DNA of 64,000 nucleotides from Nitrosomonas sp. (GTDB lineage Bacteria; Pseudomonadota; Gammaproteobacteria; Burkholderiales; Nitrosomonadaceae). The stretch is from the NCBI RefSeq assembly GCF_020852615.1, contig NZ_JADZAJ010000039.1:62001-126000 (forward strand). Direction: 5' to 3'. Position numbers and translations under genes: made by a program. Of the stretch, positions 9,342-19,721 are shown piece after piece; the stretch's first letter is position 1, and each line of letters begins with the position of its first letter. The notes beneath the pieces are model-generated. The model did no database searches. It was not told the DNA's origin and worked only from the letters and a program-made list of their open reading frames with translations.

Positions 9342-9373
9342 GTTCTGCTGGTTCCATAAAATAACCTCGATGA

Positions 9374-9844
9374 TTAGCGATTGTTGGTGGTACGTTTAAT
9401 GTTTGAACTGAGTTTCGTCGTAAAGTGAAGGCGGATAGGCCAACCGAGTGCCTGGCTACCGGATGTTCGGTACGCATTCTCTCCTTCCGCAGTGAGCCAA
9501 CCCGAAAGCTGCTCAATATGGTGGTTAACCAATGCGGCTTGCTCCAAACAACTGCACATTGGGTAGATCGAACCATATTCCTCACGCTTGTTATCAGCGG
9601 GGTAAATCGCCTCCAGCTCGGCATCCCGAAACGCCAGCCAGGCACGCTGCGCCTTGCGTAGCCTGGTCGTGAAGTCGGCATCGTCTTTATGCTGCTCCAA
9701 AAGTTGCTGATAGATGGCATCGAGCTTTTTGTCCGCTTCTCGATACGCCCCACACGCATCATCATTGAGATCAGCTTGAGTCTGTGCGTTCGCGACCGCA
9801 TATAAAAGCGCACAAGCAAAAAAGGTTCCACTGCGGACTCGCAC
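9374..9844 (-). CDS. LprI/DUF1311-family protein, copy 2 (5' end replaced)
   Basis: 156 aa if the GTG at 9844 is used. From FFACALL onward it aligns with copy 1, including the ANAQTQADLNDDAC junction and the LRKAQRAWLAFRDAELEAIY hallmark. Homology stops at about 9826, and the first codons (GTG CGA GTC CGC) come from sequence resembling a group II intron tail read backwards. No ribosome site precedes the GTG. So the original start has been lost; the gene may be silent or use a makeshift start. The C-terminus is extended by about 25 residues relative to copy 1. Either a paralogue in decay or a re-started gene. Confidence 0.65.
   Translation of the reverse strand: MRVRSGTFFACALLYAVANAQTQADLNDDACGAYREADKKLDAIYQQLLEQHKDDADFTTRLRKAQRAWLAFRDAELEAIYPADNKREEYGSIYPMCSCLEQAALVNHHIEQLSGWLTAEGENAYRTSGSQALGWPIRLHFTTKLSSNIKRTTNNR
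9488..9660. repeat. Direct repeat shared by the two lprI-like genes, copy 2
   Basis: Partner of 8370-8542. Only two mismatches over 173 bases (C/T and G/A transitions), against clearly lower similarity in the adjoining 5' coding sequence. Confidence 0.92.
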
Positions 9845-9890
9845 GGTGGGTGGTGTGAAGCGGGGGGTTAAAAGTTCTCGGCTACCCGAT
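9828..9890 (+). mobile_element. Possible group II intron 3' end remnant (domain V 3' part and domain VI)
   Basis: The plus strand folds as CCAC-TGCG (9828-9835), loop GACT, CGCA (9840-9843), a two-base bulge, then GTGG (9846-9849). It continues GGTGGTGTG and a G-run, and ends CTACCCGAT (9882-9890). This resembles the domain V-VI end of bacterial group II introns, including an A seven bases from the 3' end that could be the branch point. The AGC triad on the 5' side of domain V is missing, so only a tail remains. It directly abuts the truncated end of the second lprI-like gene. Recognition is from pattern memory; a covariance search would settle it. Confidence 0.45.
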
Positions 9891-9893
9891 TAT
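9870..9893. repeat. 24-base imperfect inverted repeat, left arm
   Basis: Reverse complement matches 10357-10380 at 20 of 24 positions, with the shared core GTAGCCGAGA. The right arm lies in the transposase remnant. The left arm overlaps the presumed intron end, so one of the two interpretations may be chance. The arms bracket the orphan gene at 9890-10303. Confidence 0.55.
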
Positions 9894-10303
9894 GTGTTTT
9901 CATCAGATTCGGCAGCGGATATCTGAACATACAAGACTGAAATCCCTCCATCATCGTCCCCAGGTGGCTGATCCAGCACATCATCCCGACCTTGGCCCCC
10001 ATTACCAATACTCCTCAGATAATCAGGAGGGTTTTCTCCAGCTATGAAAAAGCACGCATCCAATGTTTTTGTATTTTGACGAGAGAATCCCTTTCCCAAA
10101 CCAGAATGACCACGCTTGGCACATTTCTCTTTCGTTATTTCCAGAAGATCCCAAATCATTTTTGACCAATCTTCAGTTAACAAATTCTTATCACTTATTA
10201 CCTTGCCTGCATCAAAGATCAGGAAATCAATAAATTCCTCCGAAAAATTCTTTGTGAGAACTATTGATTGATTCGCAACTGCACACCCAAAGGGAAAATG
10301 CAT
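9890..10303 (-). CDS. Hypothetical protein, not recognised
   Basis: 137 aa from the ATG at 10303, chosen because GAGAGGA lies seven bases upstream; a longer frame would start inside the IS-end repeat. The N-terminal 100 residues look like a folded, mixed-charge soluble protein (ANQSIVLTKNFSEEFIDFLIF, then EDWSKMIWDLLEITKEKCAKRG). The last part is acidic and Gly/Pro-rich (DQPPGDDDGG). No signal peptide or membrane segment. It is flanked by mobile-element debris on both sides and its stop codon overlaps the presumed intron end, so it is probably an acquired cargo gene. I do not recognise the family. Confidence 0.55.
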   Translation of the reverse strand: MHFPFGCAVANQSIVLTKNFSEEFIDFLIFDAGKVISDKNLLTEDWSKMIWDLLEITKEKCAKRGHSGLGKGFSRQNTKTLDACFFIAGENPPDYLRSIGNGGQGRDDVLDQPPGDDDGGISVLYVQISAAESDENT

Positions 10304-10318
10304 AGGATATCCTCTCTT

Positions 10319-10354
10319 AACTGGGCTGTCCGGTTTCATTAAACCACGTCATTG
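10319..10354 (+). repeat. IS right-end-like sequence, copy 1
   Basis: 36 bases matching 10561-10596 at 29 positions, in the same orientation (shared TGTCCGGTTT and GTCATTG). The second copy directly follows a transposase stop codon, so both look like the right end of related IS3-type elements. Being direct rather than inverted, they cannot be the two ends of one element. Confidence 0.65.
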
Positions 10355-10562
10355 GGATAATTCAGTAGCCGAGAGCTTTTTCGGTAGCCTTAAACGGGAG
10401 CAAATCCATTGGCAATGCTACCTGACCTGCTATGCAGCACAGCAAGATGTGCTGCAGTATATTTCCATGTTTTATAACAGCCAGCGACTGCATTCATACC
10501 TGGGCTACAAAAGTCCAAACCAATATGAGGCTGAAAGGGAAATGTTGAAATATGTTGCTTAA
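10353..10562 (+). pseudogene. IS3-family transposase (OrfB) C-terminal fragment
   Basis: An open frame of 69 codons with no start codon reads WDNSVAESFFGSLKRE, the segment holding the third acidic residue (Glu) of the DDE integrase core in IS3-family OrfB. It continues to FYNSQRLHSYLGYKSPNQYE, the usual C-terminal signature, and stops at 10560-10562. The first two catalytic Asp residues and all of OrfA are absent, so it cannot transpose. The 5' side is joined directly to a second, divergent IS right end, which points to rearrangement between two related insertions rather than a simple deletion. Confidence 0.88.
10357..10380. repeat. 24-base imperfect inverted repeat, right arm
   Basis: Inverted partner of 9870-9893 (20 of 24 matching). 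It lies in the part of the transposase fragment that codes for NSVAESF. Confidence 0.55.
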
Positions 10563-10596
10563 CTGGAGTGTCCGGTTTTACTTGACCAGGTCATTG
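10561..10596 (+). repeat. IS right-end-like sequence, copy 2
   Basis: Follows the transposase fragment and includes TGTCCGGTTTTACTTGACC. The IS proper probably ends at GTCA near 10593. The ABC transporter stop codon lies only about 13 bases beyond. Confidence 0.65.
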
Positions 10597-10608
10597 TAAT
10601 CATTTTCG

Positions 10609-12417
10609 TCAACTATCCTGTTCCGTTTCTTCGACCAGAAATCCATCTGCCTGCCGGCTCCAGAGTTGGGTATAGGCACCGTTGACAGCCAGCAGTTGAG
10701 CGTGACTGCCATCCTCGATGATGCGCCCGCGGTTGAATACCAGGATGCGATCCAGGTGTGCGATGGTGGAAAGTCGATGAGCAACAACAATCACGGTTTT
10801 GTTTTGCATGAGTGTATCCAGACTGTTCTGGATGGCCTGTTCGGTAATCGAATCCAGACTGGAAGTGGCCTCATCCATGATCAGGATGGGTGCATTTTTT
10901 ACAATGACACGGGCAATGGAGATACGCTGCCGCTGGCCGCCAGAGAGTTTCACGCCACGTTCACCCACCAGTGATTCGTACTGATTGGGCATACGTTCGA
11001 TGAATTCGTGTGCATCGGCACCGCGTGCGGCCAGTTCAATCTCCTCTCGTGTGGCATCGGGACGGCCATAGCGGATATTTTCCAGCAGCGTGCGATGAAA
11101 CAGGCCGGGATCCTGCGGAATCAGGCTGATTTGTTCATGCAGGGATTGCTGGGTAACATCCCGGATATCCTGACCATCGATCAGGATACTGCCCTGCTGA
11201 GGGTCGTACAGCCGCAGGATCAGGTTGAGCAATGTCGATTTGCCTGAGCCGGAGTAACCCACCAGCCCTACACGCTGTCCGCCCTCGATACGCAAATCGA
11301 GGTTCTCAAATACCGGATTGTCGGGAGAATAGCCGAAGGTGATGCCGCGCAGCTCGATGCAGCCGCGGGTAATGTGCAACGGCTGCGCGCCGGGGCGATC
11401 GACGATTTCATGTTCACGCACGATGATGCCCACCCCGTTGGCAATATTGCCGATGTATTCGAACAGATCGATGAAACGGCGGCTGATATTGCGCACTTCC
11501 CCGATGATCAGCAGCGAGAGGCTGACGCTCATCACAAAATCGGCCACGGAGATCTGGTTCTGCTGCCACAACCACAAGGCAAACAGCAGTGTACCCACCT
11601 TGAGTGTCAGCGCCAGCAGGAACTGGAACCAGAGTATTTTCTCATTCGACCAGAGCCAGCGCCGTGAAGCGGCAATTTCATTGTTCAGGAAACTTTCCAG
11701 GTAACCGCGTTCGAAACCGAGCATGGCGAACAGCCGTACGCTGGCGAGGTTGGTAACGGCATCCACCACTTTGCCGACGGTAATGCTGCGTGCCTCAGCC
11801 GATTTATGCGCCAGCGGCCGGCAGCGCCGTGCCAGCCAGTAGGAAATACTCAGATAGAGCAATGCCCATGTCAGCGTAAATAGCGAGAGGGGGATACTGG
11901 CGAACCACAATAGTGCGATTGAGACGGCCAGCGTGACGACAATCGGTAAAAAATCAAATACCAGCGTCCATAATGTCATATTGACGCTGGTCGAGGTTTC
12001 CGAGATGCGGCTAGCCAGCGCACCGGCGAAGTTGTTACTGAGGAAACGATGCGAATGGTGCTGCAGATAGGCATACAGCTCGTTTGTCACCTGTGCCCGC
12101 AAGCGGGGTGCAACGACAATGCGGCAGGAGGCACCGGCGCGGCTGAATATCACTTCACCGAGGTTGAGCAGCAGATAAAGCCCGAGCGGAAAAGCGACTG
12201 CCGAAAAAATCTGTTCCCGTGCTGTCAGGGTATCGGTCACACCACCGACAATCTGGCCGATGGCATACGGTGTCAGAATACTGCTGGCAGATGAACCGAT
12301 TTCCAGCACCACGACCAGCACACACCAGCCGTAATAATGCCGGAAGAAATGCAGCAGAAAGGCAAAAGGCTCGCTCGGCAATGCCGGCGCATGTACGGGA
12401 TGATGAGATTCGTCCAT
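10609..12417 (-). CDS. ABC exporter, fused membrane and ATPase domains
   Basis: 602 aa with the layout of MsbA/multidrug-type half-transporters. Residues about 20-330 carry six membrane helices, and residues about 350-590 the nucleotide-binding domain with Walker A GYSGSGKST (about 385), signature LSGGQRQR, Walker B ILIMDEATSSLD and the H-loop VAHRLST. Such proteins dimerise in the inner membrane and export lipids, peptides or drugs; the substrate cannot be read from sequence. No RND or HlyD partner is adjacent. The 3' end stops 13 bases short of the IS remnant, so the insertion may have replaced downstream sequence. Confidence 0.9.
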   Translation of the reverse strand: MDESHHPVHAPALPSEPFAFLLHFFRHYYGWCVLVVVLEIGSSASSILTPYAIGQIVGGVTDTLTAREQIFSAVAFPLGLYLLLNLGEVIFSRAGASCRIVVAPRLRAQVTNELYAYLQHHSHRFLSNNFAGALASRISETSTSVNMTLWTLVFDFLPIVVTLAVSIALLWFASIPLSLFTLTWALLYLSISYWLARRCRPLAHKSAEARSITVGKVVDAVTNLASVRLFAMLGFERGYLESFLNNEIAASRRWLWSNEKILWFQFLLALTLKVGTLLFALWLWQQNQISVADFVMSVSLSLLIIGEVRNISRRFIDLFEYIGNIANGVGIIVREHEIVDRPGAQPLHITRGCIELRGITFGYSPDNPVFENLDLRIEGGQRVGLVGYSGSGKSTLLNLILRLYDPQQGSILIDGQDIRDVTQQSLHEQISLIPQDPGLFHRTLLENIRYGRPDATREEIELAARGADAHEFIERMPNQYESLVGERGVKLSGGQRQRISIARVIVKNAPILIMDEATSSLDSITEQAIQNSLDTLMQNKTVIVVAHRLSTIAHLDRILVFNRGRIIEDGSHAQLLAVNGAYTQLWSRQADGFLVEETEQDS

Positions 12418-12593
12418 CAGAGACGACGGGAAAAGAATATTGGTGGTGCCGAAAGTTGTATCTTGCGGTACCGGCTTTACAGACGGATAAATCCGATACC
12501 GGCCGCGATTATCGGGCCGGATCAGTTATTACAAGTTTTGCTCAGAACAGTGGAATATCCGGGCGGCTGGCGATCCTGCAAACCCCGTTAATT

Positions 12594-13046
12594 TCAGAAC
12601 GGAATATCATCTTCCATATCATCAAAACCCGTACCTGCCCTGGCGGGAGGAGTATTCGTGTATTCCTGATCTCCACCGGCCGGGGGTTCATAGTTACCGC
12701 TGCTGCCGCCGCCGGAGCGGCCTCCCAGCATCTGCATGCGGTCGGCAACGATTTCAGTGGTATAGCGTTCCACGTTGGATTTGTCGGTCCATTTACGGGT
12801 TTGCAGGCGGCCTTCGATATAAATTTGCGAGCCTTTTTTCAGGTATTCACCGGCGATCTCGGCCTGTTTACCAAACATGACTACCCGATGCCACTCCGTG
12901 CGCTCCTGTTTTTCGCCACCTTTGTCTTTCCAGGTGTCGGTGGTGGCGATATTCAGGTTTGCCATGGCATCGCCACTGGGCATATAACGAATTTCCGGGT
13001 CACGGCCAAGATTGCCAATCAACATAACTTTGTTCAGTGATGCCAT
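12594..13046 (-). CDS. ssb: Single-stranded DNA-binding protein
   Basis: 150 aa. The OB-fold starts [21 protein letters not shown] and includes [24 protein letters not shown] Gly-rich linker follows, ending in the acidic tail DDMEDDIPF, the site through which SSB recruits repair and replication proteins. The protein coats ssDNA during replication and repair. The ATG directly abuts the TAG of the upstream MFS gene, so the two are transcribed together. uvrA starts divergently beyond the MFS gene, a gene order I recall from other betaproteobacteria. Confidence 0.97.
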   Translation of the reverse strand: MASLNKVMLIGNLGRDPEIRYMPSGDAMANLNIATTDTWKDKGGEKQERTEWHRVVMFGKQAEIAGEYLKKGSQIYIEGRLQTRKWTDKSNVERYTTEIVADRMQMLGGRSGGGSSGNYEPPAGGDQEYTNTPPARAGTGFDDMEDDIPF

Positions 13047-14453
13047 CTATTTGTTTCCTTCCAGTAACTGAGTCACTTTTTCTTCATCAAATCCCTTGAG
13101 ATCAACTTTCAGGTAAGCCACCTGTTCACTGGCCAGTACAAGGGCTTCATAAACACCGGGTAACGCTGTCAGTTCACGTGACAGAGTACTGGCTTCATCC
13201 GTATCCATTTTTCTGACCTGATACATTTTGGAACGGACAGCAGCCGGTGCCTGCATGGTAACAGCCAGAATCAGCCACAAAATCAGTAATATACTGCACA
13301 TGGCTGCCAGAGCGTAAAAACCGAAATGCTGAAACAGGTATCCACCTAAACCGGAGCCGACAAACGCTCCCAGAAACTGTGTGCTGCTGTAGATACCGAT
13401 TGCTGTTCCCTTGGCGCCAACCGGTGCGATTTTTGAGATCAGGGAAGGCAGGGTGGCTTCCAGCAGATTGAAGGCAGCGAAAAACAGCAGCAGCGCAAAA
13501 ACCAGTCCCCAGAACCAGGTATTAAAGACGGCCAGTAAAATTTGTGCCAGCAGCAGCAGCGCAATGGCAACAATAAAAACCTGTTTCAGCCGGGATTTTT
13601 TTTCTGCATAAATAATGGCAGGTACGATCAGCAGTATGGAACCCACCATGACCGGAAAATAGACCTTCCAGTGGTCAGCCGCAGCCAGGCCAGTTTCCTT
13701 CAGGGATAGTGGAATACTCAGCCAGAGCGCCATCAGTACTGCGTGCAGGGCAAAAATACCATAGTTCAGCCGCAGCAGCTGCACATTGCGAATGACGCTG
13801 CCAAAGCGGTTGGCGGTTACTTCAGTATCCGAGTGAAACCGGCTGATGACCGGATCGGGCACTATTTTGTACACCACCCCTATTGCGAGTATGGCGAGAC
13901 ATCCGGTAATCACAAAGATACCAGGCACACCGACCCACTGATCCAGCAGGGGAGCGATCACCAGTGACAGCGCAAAAACCACGCCGATGCTCATGCCGAT
14001 CATCGCCATCGCTTTGGTACGATGTTCTTCACGTGTCAGATCGGCGGCCAGTGCCATCACTGCAGCTGAAATGGCACCGGCTCCCTGAATGATTCGTCCG
14101 AAAATCACGCCGTAAATGTCAACTGCCGTGGCGGCAACAAAACTTCCCAGCGCAAACAGCACTAATCCGAGATAAATGACCGGTTTGCGGCCGAGGCGAT
14201 CGGACAGCCAGCCGAACGGGATTTGCAGGATCGCCTGCGTCAGCCCGTAAGCACCCAGTGCGATGCCGATCAGTGTGAAATTATCGCCACCCGGCAGCCC
14301 TTTTGCGAAAAAGGTAAAAACCGGCAGAATAATGAACAGGCCGAACATGCGAAGTGCATAAACGCCCGCCAGACTGGCGGAAGCCCGCATTTCCACGCGG
14401 GACATTTTTTCAGGGAGTTTGGTTGCTGTGCTGGGTGTGGGTGAGGCAGACAT
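13047..14453 (-). CDS. MFS transporter with a small C-terminal soluble domain
   Basis: 468 aa from the ATG at 14453; a longer frame runs into the uvrA promoter region and is unlikely. Twelve hydrophobic segments, with the MFS loop motif GWLSDRLGRKPVIY between helices 2 and 3 and a start (ASLAGVYALRMFGLFIILPVFT) typical of drug-efflux MFS. After the last helix, about 55 residues (RELTALPGVYEALVLASEQVAYLKVDLKGFD) look like a beta-alpha-beta unit resembling HMA-type domains; this is inference. Substrate unknown. No good ribosome site at the chosen start. It is followed without a gap by ssb. Confidence 0.85.
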   Translation of the reverse strand: MSASPTPSTATKLPEKMSRVEMRASASLAGVYALRMFGLFIILPVFTFFAKGLPGGDNFTLIGIALGAYGLTQAILQIPFGWLSDRLGRKPVIYLGLVLFALGSFVAATAVDIYGVIFGRIIQGAGAISAAVMALAADLTREEHRTKAMAMIGMSIGVVFALSLVIAPLLDQWVGVPGIFVITGCLAILAIGVVYKIVPDPVISRFHSDTEVTANRFGSVIRNVQLLRLNYGIFALHAVLMALWLSIPLSLKETGLAAADHWKVYFPVMVGSILLIVPAIIYAEKKSRLKQVFIVAIALLLLAQILLAVFNTWFWGLVFALLLFFAAFNLLEATLPSLISKIAPVGAKGTAIGIYSSTQFLGAFVGSGLGGYLFQHFGFYALAAMCSILLILWLILAVTMQAPAAVRSKMYQVRKMDTDEASTLSRELTALPGVYEALVLASEQVAYLKVDLKGFDEEKVTQLLEGNK

Positions 14454-14520
14454 GAAGCGTATGTGTGATAAATCCGGGAAGTTAGGTATATTAACAGGTT
14501 GACTCACTCTTAGGTAGCCG

Positions 14521-17358
14521 ATGGAACTCATCCGAATCCGTGGTGCACGGACACATAATCTCAAAAATGTTGACCTTGATTTGCCGCGTAACCGGTTGAT
14601 TGTGATTACCGGATTATCCGGTTCCGGTAAATCTTCACTGGCTTTCGATACGCTGTATGCGGAAGGTCAGCGGCGCTATGTTGAATCGCTTTCCGCTTAT
14701 GCCAGACAGTTTTTGCAGCTGATGGAAAAACCGGATGTGGATCTGATTGAAGGATTGTCGCCCGCCATCGCCATCGAGCAAAAGGCCACTTCCCACAACC
14801 CGCGTTCCACTGTGGGAACCGTCACTGAAATACACGATTATCTGCGTCTGCTGTTTGCCCGGGTGGGAGAGCCGCATTGTCCGGAACATGGTATCGGGCT
14901 GGCGGCACAGAGTGTTTCGCAAATGGTTGATCAGGTTTTGCAGTTACCGGCAGATACCCGCCTGATGATACTTGCGCCGGTGGTCACCGGGCGCAAGGGA
15001 GAACAGGCAGAGCTGTTCGATGAGCTGCGTGCACAGGGATTTGTGCGTGTCCGGCTGGATGGAGAAGTGCACGATATTGATGCATTGCCGAAACTGCAAA
15101 AAACCAAAAAACATACGATCGAAGTCGTCATTGATCGCCTGAAAATCTCTCCGGATGCCAAGCAGCGACTGGCGGAATCATTTGAAACCGCGCTGCGTCA
15201 TGCCGAAGGCAAGGCACTGGCAGTGGAAATAGATAGTGGCAAAGAACATCTTTTTTCAGCCAGATTCAGTTGTCCGGTGTGCAGTTATGCCTTGTCCGAG
15301 CTGGAACCGCGTCTGTTTTCCTTCAATAACCCTGCCGGTGCCTGCCCAAAATGTGACGGGCTGGGGCAGATTACCTTTTTTGATCCGGCGCGGGTGGTGG
15401 CTTTTCCGTACCTGTCACTGGCTGCAGGCGCCATTCGCAGCTGGGATCGGCGTAATCAGTTCTATTTCCAGATGTTGCAGGCGGTGGCAAGCCATTATCA
15501 GTTCGATCTGGAAGTTCCATTTGAACAGTTGGGTGAGGCTGCGCGGCAGGCCGTTTTGTATGGCTCCGGTAAGGAAAAAATCACTTTTACCTATCTCAAC
15601 GAACAAGGCCGTGCACACCAGCAGACACACCCTTTCGAGGGCATTATTCCCGGCCTGGAACGTCGTTACCGGGAAACTGAATCACAAACCGTACGCGATG
15701 AGCTGGCCAAATTTATCAATGCGCGTGAATGTCCGGAATGTGCCGGCACACGCCTGTGTCTTGAAGCACGTCATGTTACGGTCAATGGCGAGATGATTTT
15801 TACTGTCAGTGCCTGGCCGCTGCGGCAGGCGAAACAGTTTTTTGATGATATGCAGCTGTCAGGTCACAAACAGGCCATTGCAGAGCGCATCATCCGGGAA
15901 ATTTCCAGCCGTTTGCAGTTTCTCAATAATGTCGGGCTTGATTACCTTTCGCTCGATCGTTCCGCCGATACGCTTTCCGGTGGTGAGGCGCAGCGTATCC
16001 GCCTTGCCAGCCAGATCGGCTCCGGTTTGACCGGGGTCATGTATGTGCTGGATGAACCTTCAATCGGACTGCATCAGCGTGATAATGAACGCTTGCTGGA
16101 CACACTCAAACACCTGCGCGATCTCGGCAACAGCGTCATCGTGGTGGAACATGATCAGGACGCCATTCTGCTGGCGGACCATGTGGTCGATATGGGCCCC
16201 GGGGCAGGTGAACATGGCGGGCGCGTGGTTGCAGAAGGCACACCTGCGGCCATTCAGGCCAATCCAGCCTCACTGACCGGGCAGTATCTCTCCGGCTGGC
16301 GTTCCATTGCCATCCCGGCTGCGCGTACGCCGCCTGATCCGGAGAGAATGCTGACTATACGTGGCGCAAGTGGTAATAATCTCAAACAGGTTGCACTTGA
16401 TTTGCCGGTCGGGCTGCTGGTGTGTGTGACGGGTGTTTCAGGTTCAGGAAAGTCCACGCTGATCAACGATACGCTGTATCGCGCTGTTGCACGGCATCTG
16501 TATGGCAGTCAGACTGATCCGGCGGCCTATCAGAAAATCGACGGACTGGGTTTTTTCGATAAGGTGATCGACATCAACCAAAGTCCGATCGGGCGTACCC
16601 CTCGTTCCAATCCTGCCACCTACACCGGCCTGTTTACACCCGTGCGTGAATTATTCGCCGGTGTGCCGCAGGCACGTGAACGCGGCTATACCCCGGGCCG
16701 GTTTTCGTTTAATGTCAAAGGCGGGCGCTGCGAAGCCTGTCAGGGCGATGGTGTCATTAAGGTGGAAATGCATTTTCTGCCGGATATTTATGTCGCCTGC
16801 GATGTTTGCCACGGGCAGCGTTACAATCGGGAAACACTGGAAATTCAATACAAAGGTAAAAATATCCACGAAATCCTGCAAATGACCGTCGAAAATGCAC
16901 GTACATTTTTTGAAGCCGTTCCGGTTATTGCGCGCAAACTGCAAACCTTGCTGGATGTGGGGCTGGGATATATCACACTGGGGCAATCCGCGACAACGCT
17001 GTCCGGTGGTGAGGCGCAGCGTGTCAAGCTGTCTCTGGAGCTGTCCAAGCGCGATACCGGCCGCACGCTCTATATTCTGGATGAACCCACCACCGGCCTG
17101 CATTTCCAGGATATTGACCTGTTGCTCAAAGTCCTGCATCGCTTGCGTGATAGCGGCAATACGGTGGTCATCATCGAGCATAATCTGGATGTGATCAAAA
17201 CAGCTGACTGGATCATTGATCTCGGCCCGGAAGGGGGTGCCGGAGGCGGCAGAATCATCGCCGAGGGTACACCGGAAGCCGTGGCAGCAATACCCGGCAG
17301 CTTTACCGGCCAGTTTCTCCAGCCACTGCTTTCCGGCGTAATCCAAATTACTTCATGA
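14521..17358 (+). CDS. uvrA: Excinuclease ABC subunit A
   Basis: 945 aa, close to E. coli UvrA throughout. The protein dimer scans DNA for bulky lesions and loads UvrB in nucleotide excision repair. Two ABC ATPase modules are visible: Walker [15 protein letters not shown] near residue 33 with signature [12 protein letters not shown], and Walker [14 protein letters not shown] near residue 640 with a second [11 protein letters not shown]. Zinc-finger cysteines appear in [14 protein letters not shown] with CPKCDG, and again in CEACQGDG with CDVCHG. The gene diverges from the MFS-ssb pair. I see no LexA-type CTGT-N8-ACAG box in the 67-base gap. The stop overlaps the next start (ATGA). Confidence 0.98.
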   Translation: MELIRIRGARTHNLKNVDLDLPRNRLIVITGLSGSGKSSLAFDTLYAEGQRRYVESLSAYARQFLQLMEKPDVDLIEGLSPAIAIEQKATSHNPRSTVGTVTEIHDYLRLLFARVGEPHCPEHGIGLAAQSVSQMVDQVLQLPADTRLMILAPVVTGRKGEQAELFDELRAQGFVRVRLDGEVHDIDALPKLQKTKKHTIEVVIDRLKISPDAKQRLAESFETALRHAEGKALAVEIDSGKEHLFSARFSCPVCSYALSELEPRLFSFNNPAGACPKCDGLGQITFFDPARVVAFPYLSLAAGAIRSWDRRNQFYFQMLQAVASHYQFDLEVPFEQLGEAARQAVLYGSGKEKITFTYLNEQGRAHQQTHPFEGIIPGLERRYRETESQTVRDELAKFINARECPECAGTRLCLEARHVTVNGEMIFTVSAWPLRQAKQFFDDMQLSGHKQAIAERIIREISSRLQFLNNVGLDYLSLDRSADTLSGGEAQRIRLASQIGSGLTGVMYVLDEPSIGLHQRDNERLLDTLKHLRDLGNSVIVVEHDQDAILLADHVVDMGPGAGEHGGRVVAEGTPAAIQANPASLTGQYLSGWRSIAIPAARTPPDPERMLTIRGASGNNLKQVALDLPVGLLVCVTGVSGSGKSTLINDTLYRAVARHLYGSQTDPAAYQKIDGLGFFDKVIDINQSPIGRTPRSNPATYTGLFTPVRELFAGVPQARERGYTPGRFSFNVKGGRCEACQGDGVIKVEMHFLPDIYVACDVCHGQRYNRETLEIQYKGKNIHEILQMTVENARTFFEAVPVIARKLQTLLDVGLGYITLGQSATTLSGGEAQRVKLSLELSKRDTGRTLYILDEPTTGLHFQDIDLLLKVLHRLRDSGNTVVIIEHNLDVIKTADWIIDLGPEGGAGGGRIIAEGTPEAVAAIPGSFTGQFLQPLLSGVIQITS

Positions 17359-18626
17359 ATCCGCGCGAACTCCTGCTTGATAGTTTTCATGCCGCCATTG
17401 GCGCGGCTGATCCGCTGAAAATTGTCCCGTCTCATCTGCCTGAGCCGCCAAAAGGTAATACGCTGGTGGTCGGTGCCGGTAAAGCGGCAGCGGCCATGGC
17501 GCGAGCAGTGGAAGAAAACTGGCCGGCGGGTAATCCTCTGGAAGGAATTGTGGTTACCCCTTATCGCCATGGCCTGACAACGAACAGCATCATGGTAATT
17601 GAAGCCAGCCACCCGGTACCGGATACACAGGGAGAAATGGCTGCCCGCGCCATGCTGGAATCGGTACGTCTGCTCGGGCCGGATGATCTGCTGCTGGGGT
17701 TGTTCAGTGGCGGGGGCTCCAGTCTGTTGTCCGCACCTGTTCCCGGGGTAACGCTGGATGAACTGAAATCGATCACTCGCCAGCTGTTGCGTTGCGGCGC
17801 TGCAATTCAGGAAATCAATATTGTGCGCAAGCATTTGTCCGTCGTGCTGGGTGGCAGACTGACAGCGGCCAGTCGGGCACCGGTACAGAGTCTGATTATC
17901 TCGGATGTTACTGATAACGACCCCTCGTCCATTGCATCCGGGCCGTGTGCACCGGATGCTTCCACCTGGCGGGATGTGCTGGCACTGATTGAGCGCTATG
18001 CAATTACCGTTTCTCCACATGTTCTGCAGACTTTGCAGGAAAACAGTCGTACAGGACGAAATGAAACCCTCAAGCCGGGAGATCCGGTTTTCAGAAACGT
18101 AAAAAACAGGATTATCGCCACAGCGCGACAATCACTCACGGCAGCCGCTCAGTTTTTTCGTATGCAGGGCGTTACGCCGCTTATTCTGGGTGACACGGTT
18201 ACCGGGGAAGCCAGGGAAATTGCCAGAATGCAGGCAGCTATCGTGCGGGAAGTACGGCATTACAGTAATCCGTCCAAACCGCCTGTCGCTCTGATTTCTG
18301 GTGGGGAAACCACGGTAACGGTCAAAGGGTCGGGTAAGGGCGGGCGCAATACCGAGTTTCTGCTCTCGCTTGCTATCGCGCTCAACGGACTGGAAGAGGT
18401 GTATGCACTGGCCTGCGATACCGACGGTATCGATGGCAGCGAAACCAATGCCGGTGCAATTATTGCCCCGGATACCCTCCACCGGGCTGGGCAGGCCGGC
18501 ATTGATCCGATCACACTACTGGATAACAACAACGCCTGGGCTTTCTTTAACCTGCTTGGCGATCTGGTTGTTACCGGTCCAACCCGTACCAACGTCAATG
18601 ATTACCGGGTAATTCTTATTTTGTGA
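17355..18626 (+). CDS. Glycerate 2-kinase / hydroxypyruvate reductase-annotated MOFRL protein
   Basis: 423 aa. It matches the family annotated both as glycerate kinase (GckA/GarK-II) and as TtuD hydroxypyruvate reductase: N-terminal [16 protein letters not shown], central [28 protein letters not shown], and C-terminal MOFRL motifs [21 protein letters not shown] and DTDGIDGSE. The biochemical activity best supported for this family is ATP-dependent phosphorylation of D-glycerate to 2-phosphoglycerate, in the cytoplasm. The start overlaps the uvrA stop by four bases, so translation is coupled despite unrelated functions. Convergent with hemB. Confidence 0.9.
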   Translation: MNPRELLLDSFHAAIGAADPLKIVPSHLPEPPKGNTLVVGAGKAAAAMARAVEENWPAGNPLEGIVVTPYRHGLTTNSIMVIEASHPVPDTQGEMAARAMLESVRLLGPDDLLLGLFSGGGSSLLSAPVPGVTLDELKSITRQLLRCGAAIQEINIVRKHLSVVLGGRLTAASRAPVQSLIISDVTDNDPSSIASGPCAPDASTWRDVLALIERYAITVSPHVLQTLQENSRTGRNETLKPGDPVFRNVKNRIIATARQSLTAAAQFFRMQGVTPLILGDTVTGEAREIARMQAAIVREVRHYSNPSKPPVALISGGETTVTVKGSGKGGRNTEFLLSLAIALNGLEEVYALACDTDGIDGSETNAGAIIAPDTLHRAGQAGIDPITLLDNNNAWAFFNLLGDLVVTGPTRTNVNDYRVILIL

Positions 18627-18669
18627 TGTGCCAGGGGTGATCCATTTAATGGCGTACGGCAATCCGGTT

Positions 18670-19686
<1,017 letters not shown>

Positions 19687-19721
19687 TTAAAAATAAAAAA
19701 TTGATATGTAATGGAACTAAA

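Noticed and set aside
12219..13040. A 273-codon plus-strand frame opposite ssb and the ABC transporter start
   Set aside because: Antisense to ssb, whose protein is unmistakable; the frame's residues show no domain pattern.
14461..14520. Possible SOS (LexA) control of uvrA
   Set aside because: No CTGT-N8-ACAG palindrome in the intergenic region, only a TATATT that could be a weak −10.
16651..18131. Long minus-strand frames opposite uvrA and the glycerate kinase gene (231 and 353 codons)
   Set aside because: They lie antisense to strongly conserved genes, are rich in Gln, His and Arg typical of shadow frames, and lack motifs.
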